Assembly: GCA_019745395.1 (NCBI GenBank)
Contig: JAIETG010000020.1
Span: 51,424 to 115,423, forward strand
Length of the DNA stretch: 64,000 bases
Source of the DNA: Rhabdochlamydiaceae bacterium
Lineage (GTDB): Bacteria > Chlamydiota > Chlamydiia > Chlamydiales > Rhabdochlamydiaceae
Direction: 5' to 3'
Position 1 is the first letter of the stretch, and every line of letters starts with the position of its first letter. A program made the translations under genes and the position numbers. Below the pieces are notes generated by a model that saw only the letters and a list, made by a program, of their open reading frames with translations, searched no databases and was not told where the DNA came from. Shown here one piece after another: positions 52,845 to 61,566 of this stretch.

Positions 52845-53590
52845 TGTTTTAAAAGCTCTTGCATAAAGTAGACAAAGCCCAAGCTTACAGTAAACACGGC
52901 AAAATTCCATAAAAAGGAAGGGAGGAGTCTGATCTTTTCCATCTTAGCAGTCCAAGCTCCTGCTATTAAAAATAAGGGGAGAGCTGCTATATACACTCCA
53001 AAGGATGGAAAGAGGTAGTATAGAATGCCTCCGGAGATCATAGCCGTAAGAGATCCTAAAAAAGCTCCTGATGCTTGTTTTAAAGGATGTTCATACGTTT
53101 CCAGGGAAAGTCCGAGCTCTTCTGTCAACATCACTTCAAGTAAGCGGTTGTCATCGGACATGAGCACGTCTAGAACTTGTGTTAGGAGTTCTCCTTCAAA
53201 TCCCTTGGCTTGATAGATTTCCATGAGCTCTTCTCTTTCTTGGGGACGATGGTGTTGGATCTCCCATCTTTCCTCTTCAATTAAACGATGGAGTCTTTCA
53301 AGTCTTGCCCAGCCGAGTAAAGCGCTTCTGCTAGTTTTCCATAAAACCCAGCCTCCTAACACAAGAAAAAGTAGGGTAGCAGACTGAGGATAGGGGAGGT
53401 GTTTTGAGACTTCAAATATGAGAACCATTACTAGAGCAGAATCTCTTAAAGCATCTGCAAAAGCAGCTTTTTGCCCGGAAATTTCCGTTCCGTGGATCTC
53501 TGCTGACGCTTGCATTCCTTTTTTTCTTGCATCAAAGAGATGCTCTGGCACAGTTTTGCCATGAAAATGTTCCGACGGCAGGTGCGGCAT
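52841..53590 (-). CDS. VIT/CCC1-like iron or manganese transporter (CT728-like by position)
   Basis: This 249-residue membrane protein has hydrophobic pairs near 45-85 and 170-245, and between them a charged helical region EIQHHRPQEREELMEIYQAKGFEGELLTQVLDVL with a later MLTEELGLS, resembling the cytoplasmic metal-binding part of the vacuolar iron transporter family. It is translationally coupled to the metal ATPase. I infer iron or manganese handling; sequence divergence leaves doubt. Confidence 0.72.
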   Translation of the reverse strand: MPHLPSEHFHGKTVPEHLFDARKKGMQASAEIHGTEISGQKAAFADALRDSALVMVLIFEVSKHLPYPQSATLLFLVLGGWVLWKTSRSALLGWARLERLHRLIEEERWEIQHHRPQEREELMEIYQAKGFEGELLTQVLDVLMSDDNRLLEVMLTEELGLSLETYEHPLKQASGAFLGSLTAMISGGILYYLFPSFGVYIAALPLFLIAGAWTAKMEKIRLLPSFLWNFAVFTVSLGFVYFMQELLKQ

Positions 53591-53605
53591 AAAAGAAGAT
53601 TCCTT

Positions 53606-54865
53606 TTAAGGCTTTAAAGCCTGATTTAAAAAAGCAACTAAGTCTAAATAATCTTGCACAGCTAAGACTTCCCGACTTGAATGCATAGAAAACTGAGGAC
53701 ATCCAAGATCTACTGTAGCAATTCCTGTCATAGCGGTAATAGCAGGGCCTACAGTGCTTCCACAAGGCATGTCGGATCGCATTGCAAAGGATTGTACTTT
53801 TACGTGTGCTTTATCAGCAATATGCTTTGCAAGAGCTTGAGTTTCTGCGGAAGAAGCATAGCGCATTTGCGCATTGGTTTTGAGTACGATCCCTTTGCCA
53901 AGTAAGGGTTGATGGTTGGGGTCGTATTTGTTTTCATGCATGGGATTTACGCCGTGGGCCATATCTAGTGAGAGCGCTAGCGATTTTCTTTTTAGGATCA
54001 AAAAGTCTTCTGTACTCATTTTATAAAAAGCTTGGATGCGAAGGAGTAAGTCATTTAGGAACGAAGAAAAAGCTCCTTCCCAAGATAGAGAGCCGATTTC
54101 TTCATGGTCCCAAAAAACAGCCAAGGGAAGAATGGATGAGTCTTCATAAGATGCAATTGCGGAAATAGCCGCATGAACGCTAGTAAGATTGTCTAATCGA
54201 TACGAAGCGAGCATTTCGGAATTGAGTCCTAAAAAGCGCGGGGGCTCTACAGGTACAGCAAACAAGTCAAAAGATAATAAAGAAGAGAAAGATACGTAGC
54301 GTCTTAAGAGAGCCTCCAAAGAAAAAGATCCCTGTAAAGAGATGAGCGGCATCATGTGCTCTTGTTTATTTGTGAGGGGGCCTTTTTCATTGATTTCTCT
54401 TTGTAGATGGATGGCAAGCTCTGGTATTACCATCAAAGCATCATCTAGAAAGACTAAGTGCTGTGCGATTTCCTCTCGGCTATTTGTGACAAAGATGCGT
54501 CCTGCTAAAGCTAGATCTCGATTCAACCAGGAATGGAGAATGGGGCTTCCATAAGTTTCTACTTCCAAAAGGCTCATGCCTTGCTTTTGTACGTCGGGGC
54601 AAGGCTTTACTTTTAAAGCAGGACTATCTGTATGCGCTGCCATAAGAAGAATTTGCGAAGGAGGTTTTTTTGGCAGACAAAAAGCTGCAATAGATCCTCC
54701 TCTTGATACGAAGTATTTTTTTTCTTCTTGAAGATTCCATGGAGTTTCTTCTTCCAAAGGATGGAAATCTTTTAAAGCTAAGCGGTATCCCGCTTGCTTG
54801 ACAGCATGCCAAGAAGTGGGGGAAGTTTTTACGAAAGAACAAAAATCTTCAATTAGCGAGAGCAT
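53606..54865 (-). CDS. M18-family aspartyl aminopeptidase
   Basis: This 419-residue di-zinc aminopeptidase has AAHTDSPALKVKP (metal His and Asp), FWDHEEIGSLSWEGA (catalytic Glu pair), LALSLDMAHGVNP (metal Asp) and a C-terminal STVGPAITAMTGIATVDLGCPQFSMHSSREV with the final metal His. It would remove N-terminal acidic residues from peptides in the cytoplasm. It is seven bp from serS and in the same direction. Confidence 0.94.
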   Translation of the reverse strand: MLSLIEDFCSFVKTSPTSWHAVKQAGYRLALKDFHPLEEETPWNLQEEKKYFVSRGGSIAAFCLPKKPPSQILLMAAHTDSPALKVKPCPDVQKQGMSLLEVETYGSPILHSWLNRDLALAGRIFVTNSREEIAQHLVFLDDALMVIPELAIHLQREINEKGPLTNKQEHMMPLISLQGSFSLEALLRRYVSFSSLLSFDLFAVPVEPPRFLGLNSEMLASYRLDNLTSVHAAISAIASYEDSSILPLAVFWDHEEIGSLSWEGAFSSFLNDLLLRIQAFYKMSTEDFLILKRKSLALSLDMAHGVNPMHENKYDPNHQPLLGKGIVLKTNAQMRYASSAETQALAKHIADKAHVKVQSFAMRSDMPCGSTVGPAITAMTGIATVDLGCPQFSMHSSREVLAVQDYLDLVAFLNQALKP

Positions 54866-54872
54866 TAGGAAC

Positions 54873-56153
54873 CTATTTACGTGGTTTTACCTCTTGTATT
54901 CCATTTAGATATTTATGTAAAACAGTAGGAATTAAAATTGTCCCATCTTCTTGTTGATTGTTTTCTAAAAGAGCAACCATAAGGCGAGAGGTTGCAAGTC
55001 CCGATCCATTGAGGGTATGTACAAGTTCCAGCTTGTCGTCTTTCTTTTTAAATCGTGTTTGCGAACGGCGAGATTGGTAATCTGTGCAGTTAGAAACAGA
55101 GGAGACTTCATAGTATCTATTTTGTCCAGGAAGCCAGACTTCGACATCTACAGTCTTTGCTGCTGCAAAAGACATGTCTCCAGTGACTAGAAGCATGTTT
55201 CGATAGTGGATATTTAGTCCTTGTAAGATTTTTTCTGCTGACGCAAGCATCTCTTCAAAAATTGTAGGACTCTCTTCGGGGCGGGCAAAGCAAAACATTT
55301 CTACTTTGTTGAATTGATGAACCCGGATGAGTCCTCTTTCTTGTGATCCTGCAGCTCCAGCTTCTCTTCGAAAGCATGGGGAGTAGCAACAGTATTTTTT
55401 GGGAAGCTCGGCCTCTTCGAAGATCTCATCGTAATGAAGACCGTTTAAAGCAACTTCTGATGTAGGGATCAAGTAGAGGTGATAGTCCTCGTCTTTGAGT
55501 TTAAAAAGCTGTTTTTCAAATTTTGGTAGCTGGCCAGATCCAAACATCATTTCAGGCTTTACTAGATGAGGAACCATCCACATCTCAAATCCATTGGCGA
55601 TATGGGTATCGATCATGTAGTTTAAAAGGGCCCATTCTAGACGTGCTCCGAGGCCTCGATAGGTAACCCATCCACTTCCGGAGATTTTAGCTCCCCTTTG
55701 AAAGTCAAATAGCCCTAAAGACTCATTGAGTTCGACATGGTTTTTTGGAGCAAAGGAAAACTCTCTTTTTTCTCCAAACGTTTTGATGCAGACGTTGTCT
55801 TTGGGATCCATAGAGGATTTAATCCCCTCCATCGGAGGGTTGGGTATACAAGCAAGTTTTTGTTGCAAAAGAGCTTCTGCTTCAGCAAGTTCTTTATCGA
55901 ACGCATTAATTTGCTCTCCAAGACCAGCTCCCTTTTGCATAATCTCTGAAGTATCTTGCCCTGTTCTTTTTCGTTCTCCAACTTCCTTAGCTAAAGTGTT
56001 TTTTAATGATTTTAGCTCTTCTACTTTTGTTTTAATTTCTCGTATTTTTTCATCTAGAGCAATAATTGGCGCTAAAGAAATCTCGGGGTCTTTTGTTTTT
56101 AACAAAGCTTCCAGATGCTGCGGGTTTTTTCTCACTAGCTTGATGTCTAACAT
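54873..56153 (-). CDS. serS: Seryl-tRNA synthetase
   Basis: SerS charges tRNA-Ser. It has 426 residues, with an N-terminal coiled coil (residues about 30-100), a class II core with motif 2 (FRREAGAAGSQERGLIRVHQFNKVEMFCF) and motif 3 (NGSGLATSRLMVALLENNQ). The position next to the CT728/CT727-like genes matches CT729. Confidence 0.98.
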   Translation of the reverse strand: MLDIKLVRKNPQHLEALLKTKDPEISLAPIIALDEKIREIKTKVEELKSLKNTLAKEVGERKRTGQDTSEIMQKGAGLGEQINAFDKELAEAEALLQQKLACIPNPPMEGIKSSMDPKDNVCIKTFGEKREFSFAPKNHVELNESLGLFDFQRGAKISGSGWVTYRGLGARLEWALLNYMIDTHIANGFEMWMVPHLVKPEMMFGSGQLPKFEKQLFKLKDEDYHLYLIPTSEVALNGLHYDEIFEEAELPKKYCCYSPCFRREAGAAGSQERGLIRVHQFNKVEMFCFARPEESPTIFEEMLASAEKILQGLNIHYRNMLLVTGDMSFAAAKTVDVEVWLPGQNRYYEVSSVSNCTDYQSRRSQTRFKKKDDKLELVHTLNGSGLATSRLMVALLENNQQEDGTILIPTVLHKYLNGIQEVKPRK

Positions 56154-56242
56154 AATACCTCTCTATTTTTTCTTGCAGATGGTAGATATCCTCTATCTAA
56201 AAGTCAATTTCTTCCTGTGAAAATTATGGGGGTCTATTTTCT

Positions 56243-56683
56243 CTAGAGGTAGGAAGATCGCTGGAGCACTATGCCTGCTGGATCCTTTAGGTGCATAACC
56301 GGATGTAAGTTGTCCATAGGCCTTTTGCTCGATGATGCGGTAGAATGGAACATCTCTTTGGCTAAGAGTTCGCTCCCTTGGTGGTACAGTCCTTTTTGAA
56401 GGTGGATTGGATGTAGAGATTCTAGCATTCGCCCTGGCAACTTACTCATAATCTGATGAAGGTCTTTGAATACTTCTAGAAGAGTATTCTTGTCTGCCTT
56501 GTCATATAAGTATTGACAGAGGTCTTTTGAGCGCGTTTTCTCTGTCTGAGTAAGCATCTTTTCTACAGCTGTAGTGTAATCTCCGTGATCTAGAAGAATT
56601 CTGCATTTAATAGCTTCATCGAATTCTTCTGGCTTTGATATTTCGGTGGGGATGTTTGTAATCGTATATGTCTCGTTATTAAT
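56243..56683 (-). pseudogene. Small ORF without a clear start, possible pseudogene
   Basis: An ATG-started frame covers 56243-56557 (104 residues), but the frame is open 52 codons further with protein-like sequence (INNETYTITNIPTEISKPEEFD, then LLDHGDYTTAVEKML). No ATG, GTG or TTG lies in that part; an ATT at 56683 is the only likely initiator. Either a rare start or a lost N-terminus is suggested. Function is unknown. The C-terminal 35 residues look unlike the rest. Confidence 0.45.
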
Positions 56684-56772
56684 CTCATGTGCATTTGTTT
56701 TTGACGGGTTGAATTAAATTGATTTTTATGGTAAAATTAATATTTAACTTAACAAGTAAAGCTGGTTTATAG

Positions 56773-57522
56773 ATGAACATTGAATTAAATTCTCCAACAA
56801 GAACTGCTCATATAGTCTTAGAGGGCGTTCATCGTGCGTTATGCGAAAATCCAGGGCAAAAAGAGGTAATTATTGAAAATGCCCTCGAAATTTTCCGCCA
56901 TATAAGAGATGAATTAGAAAAAGGCTCTTGCGATCTTGGCGAAGAAGTACAAATCTCTTTAATGGAGAGGCAAATCGAAGAATTGCGCACTCGAAATGAT
57001 AGTCGTGTGAGTGACATCGAAAGCATCAAAGGCAATGGAAATTGTCTTTTCCTAACTTTAGCGCATGGACTTGTTAATTTATATAATAGTGATAATCAAG
57101 GCGCTCTCCTTTGTTTTTTAAATAATAAAAAAGACGAGTTTCCTGCATTGTCTGGAAAAATTACACACTTGATCCATCTTATTTCTCAAGGCAAAGGTGA
57201 TGAAAATTCCGAGAACATGCAATATCTTTTAAGGGATATTGCATGTACTCATAATGAAAAACAACATGGTCATAGAGCAGAAGATCGCGACTATTATAGA
57301 AGGATGAGGGAAACAAATGAATGGGGAACTGATGCGGAACTCTTGGCCTTTAGCGAAGTTTTAGGTGTCCAAATTGCTTTAACGAGTAATTTAAAAGACT
57401 ATGTCATCTTGGGAGAGTCTGGTCCAGAAATTGGGATTAGATATCAAAATAGCCATTTTGACTTGGTAAAAGTAAGAAATGTTTACGATCGGGATGTTTT
57501 TGCTTCGCATTCAAAAGGTTGA
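56773..57522 (+). CDS. OTU-like cysteine protease, predicted deubiquitinase effector
   Basis: This 249-residue protein has an OTU-type signature. IKGNGNCLFLTLAHGL places the nucleophile at Cys91 in a context close to the family D-G-N-C-L-F-x-x-[IL]A motif, except that the Asp is Asn88. A later NEWGTDAELLAFSEVLGVQIAL segment and YQNSHFDLV give a catalytic His228. The N-terminal 80 residues are helical. OTU proteases cleave ubiquitin chains; Chlamydiae have no ubiquitin, so a host target is likely. ChlaOTU of C. caviae is a known precedent. Secretion is inferred. Confidence 0.75.
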   Translation: MNIELNSPTRTAHIVLEGVHRALCENPGQKEVIIENALEIFRHIRDELEKGSCDLGEEVQISLMERQIEELRTRNDSRVSDIESIKGNGNCLFLTLAHGLVNLYNSDNQGALLCFLNNKKDEFPALSGKITHLIHLISQGKGDENSENMQYLLRDIACTHNEKQHGHRAEDRDYYRRMRETNEWGTDAELLAFSEVLGVQIALTSNLKDYVILGESGPEIGIRYQNSHFDLVKVRNVYDRDVFASHSKG

Positions 57523-57883
57523 GCAGAATGCGCCGGCTAGGCTGTTTTCTTTAAAATTCTAAGCATTTTCCAAAATATCACTTAAGTTGTTTTTTTTTCT
57601 TTTTCGTTCAAAACGAAAATTGACAAGGTGTAAGAGAGATTTTTTTCATCTTGTTATCGGTTTTGTCTTATTTTATGCAATTTTTTAACATTAAAATATT
57701 TTTATATCGATTTATTAAAGATATGTTTCATTTTGTTTTTATTTGTTTTAATGGTATTGTTTGTTCTTTTAGTGGTTTTTGAGAATTATCAGTGATGCTT
57801 TTGAGAAATGGAAGAAATTGTTTGCTCTAGAAGTGGGTAGTTTTGTATGTTAATCTCTCAATGAATTACGTTAAGGACAATGT
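57523..57883. other. AT-rich gap between the OTU-like and UPF0158 genes
   Basis: This 361-bp T-rich stretch has no ORF. AAGGAC at the end is the ribosome-binding site of the next gene. No terminator or promoter could be assigned confidently. Confidence 0.5.
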
Positions 57884-58966
57884 ATGAGTAAACAGGTTAC
57901 GCAAGCCCAAAATCCGATTCTGCTCCGTTTCCATAGACTTATGGATGCTTTTGCTAAGTCTGACGATGAAAGAGATTTCTATTTAGATAGAATGGAAGGA
58001 TTTATCGTATATGTGGATTTAGACAAAGGGGAGCTGGAGCTCGAAGAGCTCGAAAAAGAGCTTCTCATGGATCATCCTGATAGATATTGTTTGATTCCTA
58101 AAATGACTTTTTACGAAACAAAAAAGTTTATGGAAGGGTTTGTAAACGAAAAAGTATACGATATTGACACGAAAGAAAAATTGCTGGATATCATCCAAGC
58201 TAAAGAGGCTCGGGAAAACTTTTTAGAGTTCATTTACGATCATTTGACAGAACTTGAAAAATGGCAACAATTTTACCAAGAAAGATCTCGTATTCGGATC
58301 ATTGAATGGCTACGTAATCAAAAAATTCAGTTTGTTTTTGAAGAAGACCTCGACTTCACGAAAAACATCCTAGAAAAAATCAAAAAACATCTTTTTGATG
58401 TGAAGGTTCCTAAAGATGTTGCTGCGGCAAGAGAAACTTTGCAGTTAAAAGCTAAAACTTATTACTCCAATGAGGCTCTAAATCCAAGGCCCAAGAGAGG
58501 AAGACCTCCTAAGCAGGTAGTAAAAGCAGAAGTAGAGATACAGGTAACAGTGGATATGTATACAACAGTGCCGTCTCCTGTAAAAGGATTTTTATATCTG
58601 CCAGATATTTCCAGCCCTTCTGCGATTACGTTCTCTTCTCGCTTTAAGAGTAAAGCGGAGCTTCTCGGAAGCCCAAGAGCTAAAATCGACACTAAACTAC
58701 AAGCGCTTTCAGAAAGATTGGAATCTCTACGCCATCTTTCAGGACGCCTTATGGATATTCATGAAATTACCGGATCGGAACGAGAAGATCGCCTGATTCG
58801 TTCTGTAAGTCAAAACATCCCAGGAAGCACAGATGCGACAAAAGATTCCAAAGAGATGGAAGTGTCGAAGAAAAAGCTAGGAGCTGTGCATATTCCTAAG
58901 AAAGATGATGACTTGAAGAAGAAAATAAAAATGGTATCACACATTTCTAAAAAAACGGAAAAGTAA
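57884..58966 (+). CDS. UPF0158-like protein with AT-hook
   Basis: This 360-residue protein resembles the UPF0158 family of Chlamydiae and some other bacteria: an acidic N-terminal domain (FIVYVDLDKGELELEELEKE, RYCLIPKM, then FYETKKFMEGFV) and a helical part up to about 145. Residues 202-210 read RPKRGRPPK, a classical AT-hook that binds the minor groove of AT-rich DNA. The C-terminus is basic and Lys-rich. A DNA-associated role is plausible. It precedes the E1 gene by three bases and is probably co-transcribed. Confidence 0.72.
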   Translation: MSKQVTQAQNPILLRFHRLMDAFAKSDDERDFYLDRMEGFIVYVDLDKGELELEELEKELLMDHPDRYCLIPKMTFYETKKFMEGFVNEKVYDIDTKEKLLDIIQAKEARENFLEFIYDHLTELEKWQQFYQERSRIRIIEWLRNQKIQFVFEEDLDFTKNILEKIKKHLFDVKVPKDVAAARETLQLKAKTYYSNEALNPRPKRGRPPKQVVKAEVEIQVTVDMYTTVPSPVKGFLYLPDISSPSAITFSSRFKSKAELLGSPRAKIDTKLQALSERLESLRHLSGRLMDIHEITGSEREDRLIRSVSQNIPGSTDATKDSKEMEVSKKKLGAVHIPKKDDDLKKKIKMVSHISKKTEK

Positions 58967-58969
58967 CTT

Positions 58970-61021
58970 ATGACGTTTTGTCCTATTTCTACACTAGAAG
59001 AGACTGAAGTGGTTTCTTCCAAAGAAAAAGCCCTCAAGGTTTTAGAAGTAATGTATTTGACAAGACTGACCGATGATAAGATGTACAAATTGGTCCGTCA
59101 AAATAAAGGGGGGACTTTTCATCTTTCCGTTTTAGGACATGAAATGGTGGGAGCCATGTGTGCTTTAGGTCTGACTTCTAAAGTGGATTGGGGTCTTCCT
59201 TACTACCGAGATAGAGCTTTTGCTATTGGAATCGGATGCTGCTTAGTGGAGCTTTTTGGAGCCCTACTTGCTAGAAGTATTAAGCATCACTCTGGTGGTA
59301 GAATGATGCCAGAACACTATTCTCATAAAGAGCTTAGACTTCCAGTGCAATCTAGTTGTGTGGGTTCTCAGTTTTTACAAGCTGTTGGACTTGCAAAGGG
59401 GCTGCAATTACAAAAGAAATCAGAAGTTGTATACGTTTCTGCGGGAGATGGAGCGACTTCTCAAGGCGATTTTCATGAGGCACTTAATTTTGCAAGTTTA
59501 CATCGATTAGCTGTTGTGTTCGTCATTCAAGACAATGGATGGGCGATTTCTGTTCCTGTTAAAGAGCAGACAGCTGGAGGTTCGATTGCTCCTATTGCAA
59601 GAGGTTATGAGGGGCTTACTGTTCATGAGGTAGATGGTTGTGACTATGAGCAAATGCAAGGCGCTGTAGAAGAAAGCGTTGCAAAGGCTCGAGCAGGTCA
59701 AGGTCCTAGTTTGATCGTAGCCAAAGTTCCTCGAATCGGAGCTCATAGCAGTAGTGACGATCCTTTGAAATACAAATCTAAAGAACTTTTAGACCAAGAT
59801 AAAGAGAAAGATCCGATCCCTCGTATGGAAAAATGGCTCTTAGCGCAAAATTTTGCTAGCCAAGAAGAGTTGCAAGATTTGAAAGCAAGATGCTTTCAAA
59901 CCGTAGAATCTTGTGCAGAGCTCGCAGATCAAATCCCTTTTCCTGATCCTTCTTCTTGTGACACAAAAGTGTTTCAAGAGTGTGAAGTAATTGTGGAAGG
60001 GAAAGAGGACTCTTTGGGTTCATCCTCTGAAGAAGCCGTTGTTATGGTCGATGCTCTTAATCATGCGCTTGATGAAGAAATGGCTAGTGATCCATCGATT
60101 GTGGTAATGGGGCAAGATGTCGCTCATGGAAAAGGGGGCGTATTTGGTGTAACGCGTTTTCTGACAAATCGCTTTGGCGTTGAGCGTTGCTTTAACACCC
60201 CTCTTGCGGAATCTTGCATCATAGGACTTGCAACTGGTCTTGCGTTTTCGGGGTTAAAGCCTGTTGCTGAAATTCAATTTGCCGATTACATGTGGACTGG
60301 TGTTAACCAACTTATGAATGAGCTTGCTAGCATGCACTATCGATCAAATGGAGAGTGGAGCTGTCCTGCTGTTATTCGTATGCCTTATGGAGGGTATATT
60401 CAAGGTGGTCCTTATCATTCTCAGAGTATCGAAGCGTTTTTAGCGCATACTCCAGGGCTAAAAGTTGTCTTACCAAGCAATGCTGCTGATGCGAAGAAAC
60501 TTTTTAAAGCCGCCTTAAAAGATCCAAATCCTGTTGTGTTTTTAGAGCACAAAGCTTTGTACCGTCAACGTGTTTTTTGTGCGAGAAAGGAGCCTGCAGA
60601 AGAAGAAATGGCTCCACTTGGGAAAGCTAAAATTGTACGTGAAGGAACAGATGTTACGGTTGTTTGTTACGGAATGCTTGTCTTTATGGCAGTGCAAGTA
60701 GCCGAAAAATTGCAGCAAGAGGGGATTTCGGTAGAAATTATCGATCTGCGTACGATTGTTCCATTTGATGAAAAAACGGTAATAGAGTCTGTGAAAAAAA
60801 CAGGTAAGTGTCTCATAGCGCATGAAGCCCCTTCAAATGTTGGATTCGGAGCTGAGATTGCTACAAGGATTATGGAGCAAGCGTTTTCTTATCTTGATGC
60901 CCCGATCGTAAGGGTAACTGGGAAAAACTGTATGGTGCCGTACAGCAAATGTCTTGAAGATGCTGTACTGCCCCAAATTCCTGATTTAGATAGTGCGCTT
61001 CGCAAACTGGCGCAATTTTGA
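58970..61021 (+). CDS. 2-oxoacid dehydrogenase E1 alpha-beta fusion
   Basis: This single 683-residue protein combines E1 alpha (residues 1 to about 320) and E1 beta (about 345 to 683) of a pyruvate or branched-chain 2-oxoacid dehydrogenase. The alpha part has the thiamine-diphosphate motif GDGATSQGDFHEALNFASL with NGWAIS. The beta part has VMGQDVAHGKGGVFGVTRFL, ETPLAE-like (NTPLAESCIIGLATG) and IRMPYGGYIQGGPYHSQSIEAFLAHTPGLKVV. The fusion is known in Chlamydia (CT340). Substrate specificity is not settled. Confidence 0.95.
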   Translation: MTFCPISTLEETEVVSSKEKALKVLEVMYLTRLTDDKMYKLVRQNKGGTFHLSVLGHEMVGAMCALGLTSKVDWGLPYYRDRAFAIGIGCCLVELFGALLARSIKHHSGGRMMPEHYSHKELRLPVQSSCVGSQFLQAVGLAKGLQLQKKSEVVYVSAGDGATSQGDFHEALNFASLHRLAVVFVIQDNGWAISVPVKEQTAGGSIAPIARGYEGLTVHEVDGCDYEQMQGAVEESVAKARAGQGPSLIVAKVPRIGAHSSSDDPLKYKSKELLDQDKEKDPIPRMEKWLLAQNFASQEELQDLKARCFQTVESCAELADQIPFPDPSSCDTKVFQECEVIVEGKEDSLGSSSEEAVVMVDALNHALDEEMASDPSIVVMGQDVAHGKGGVFGVTRFLTNRFGVERCFNTPLAESCIIGLATGLAFSGLKPVAEIQFADYMWTGVNQLMNELASMHYRSNGEWSCPAVIRMPYGGYIQGGPYHSQSIEAFLAHTPGLKVVLPSNAADAKKLFKAALKDPNPVVFLEHKALYRQRVFCARKEPAEEEMAPLGKAKIVREGTDVTVVCYGMLVFMAVQVAEKLQQEGISVEIIDLRTIVPFDEKTVIESVKKTGKCLIAHEAPSNVGFGAEIATRIMEQAFSYLDAPIVRVTGKNCMVPYSKCLEDAVLPQIPDLDSALRKLAQF

Positions 61022-61333
61022 TTTTTTTCGATTGCGACCTATGCGAGGGCGAAGGCTCTTGGCTAAAGAGTTCATGAAATTTTGTTGAAGCTCGCCGAGT
61101 CTTTCCAATTTTTTGTGAAGCTCGTCGTATCTTTTCCCTTGCGCTTGAGGAGAGATCTCCTCTTGCGTATGGGCAAATCTAGCTAAGAGACTTTCTTGCG
61201 TTTTTTGCATGGAGTCAATTTCCAAGCTATCTAATACACAGAGATCACTTTCACAAACAACTTCTGCATTTTGAATAAGCTGGTCTAGTGTTGAATCTAG
61301 ATCAGCTAAGATTTCTTCTTGCGAGCGCAGCAT
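60986..61333 (-). CDS. Small coiled-coil protein, basic C-terminus
   Basis: This 115-residue protein starts at 61333 behind AGGAGA (six bases upstream); the frame is open 25 codons further without a good site. It is almost entirely helical with heptad-like spacing (EEILADLDSTLDQLIQNAE, then QGKRYDELHKKLERLGELQQNFMNSLAKSL) and ends with a very basic tail (RPRIGRNRKKSKLR). The size and pattern recall FlgN-type secretion chaperones, but there is no specific motif. It overlaps the E1 gene end by 36 bp on the opposite strand. Confidence 0.6.
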   Translation of the reverse strand: MLRSQEEILADLDSTLDQLIQNAEVVCESDLCVLDSLEIDSMQKTQESLLARFAHTQEEISPQAQGKRYDELHKKLERLGELQQNFMNSLAKSLRPRIGRNRKKSKLRQFAKRTI

Positions 61334-61498
61334 GAGCTTCTCCTGTAGGGTGTCGTTTTTCTTTAGAGAAAGCTTTTGTGTGTTTATTGTCAAATATTTT
61401 TTTGTCAAAAAAAGAAGAAAGTTTCACGCTGTCGATAAGTCTCATAAATGATTTATTTTACAATAGTTTAAGTGTTTGTTTTGATTTGTTTTGGTTCT

Positions 61499-61527
61499 TT
61501 GCTTTTTATTGTGTTTTTGTGTATCAT
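61499..61527 (+). promoter_or_regulatory. Promoter of the CheD/CNF-like gene
   Basis: TTGCTT (61499-61504) and an extended -10 (TGTG then TATCAT, 61522-61527) are separated by 17 bases, 39 bp before the ATG. Confidence 0.5.
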
Positions 61528-61566
61528 TTTCAATTAAATGTGATTTTAATTTATTTTGGTGTCGTT

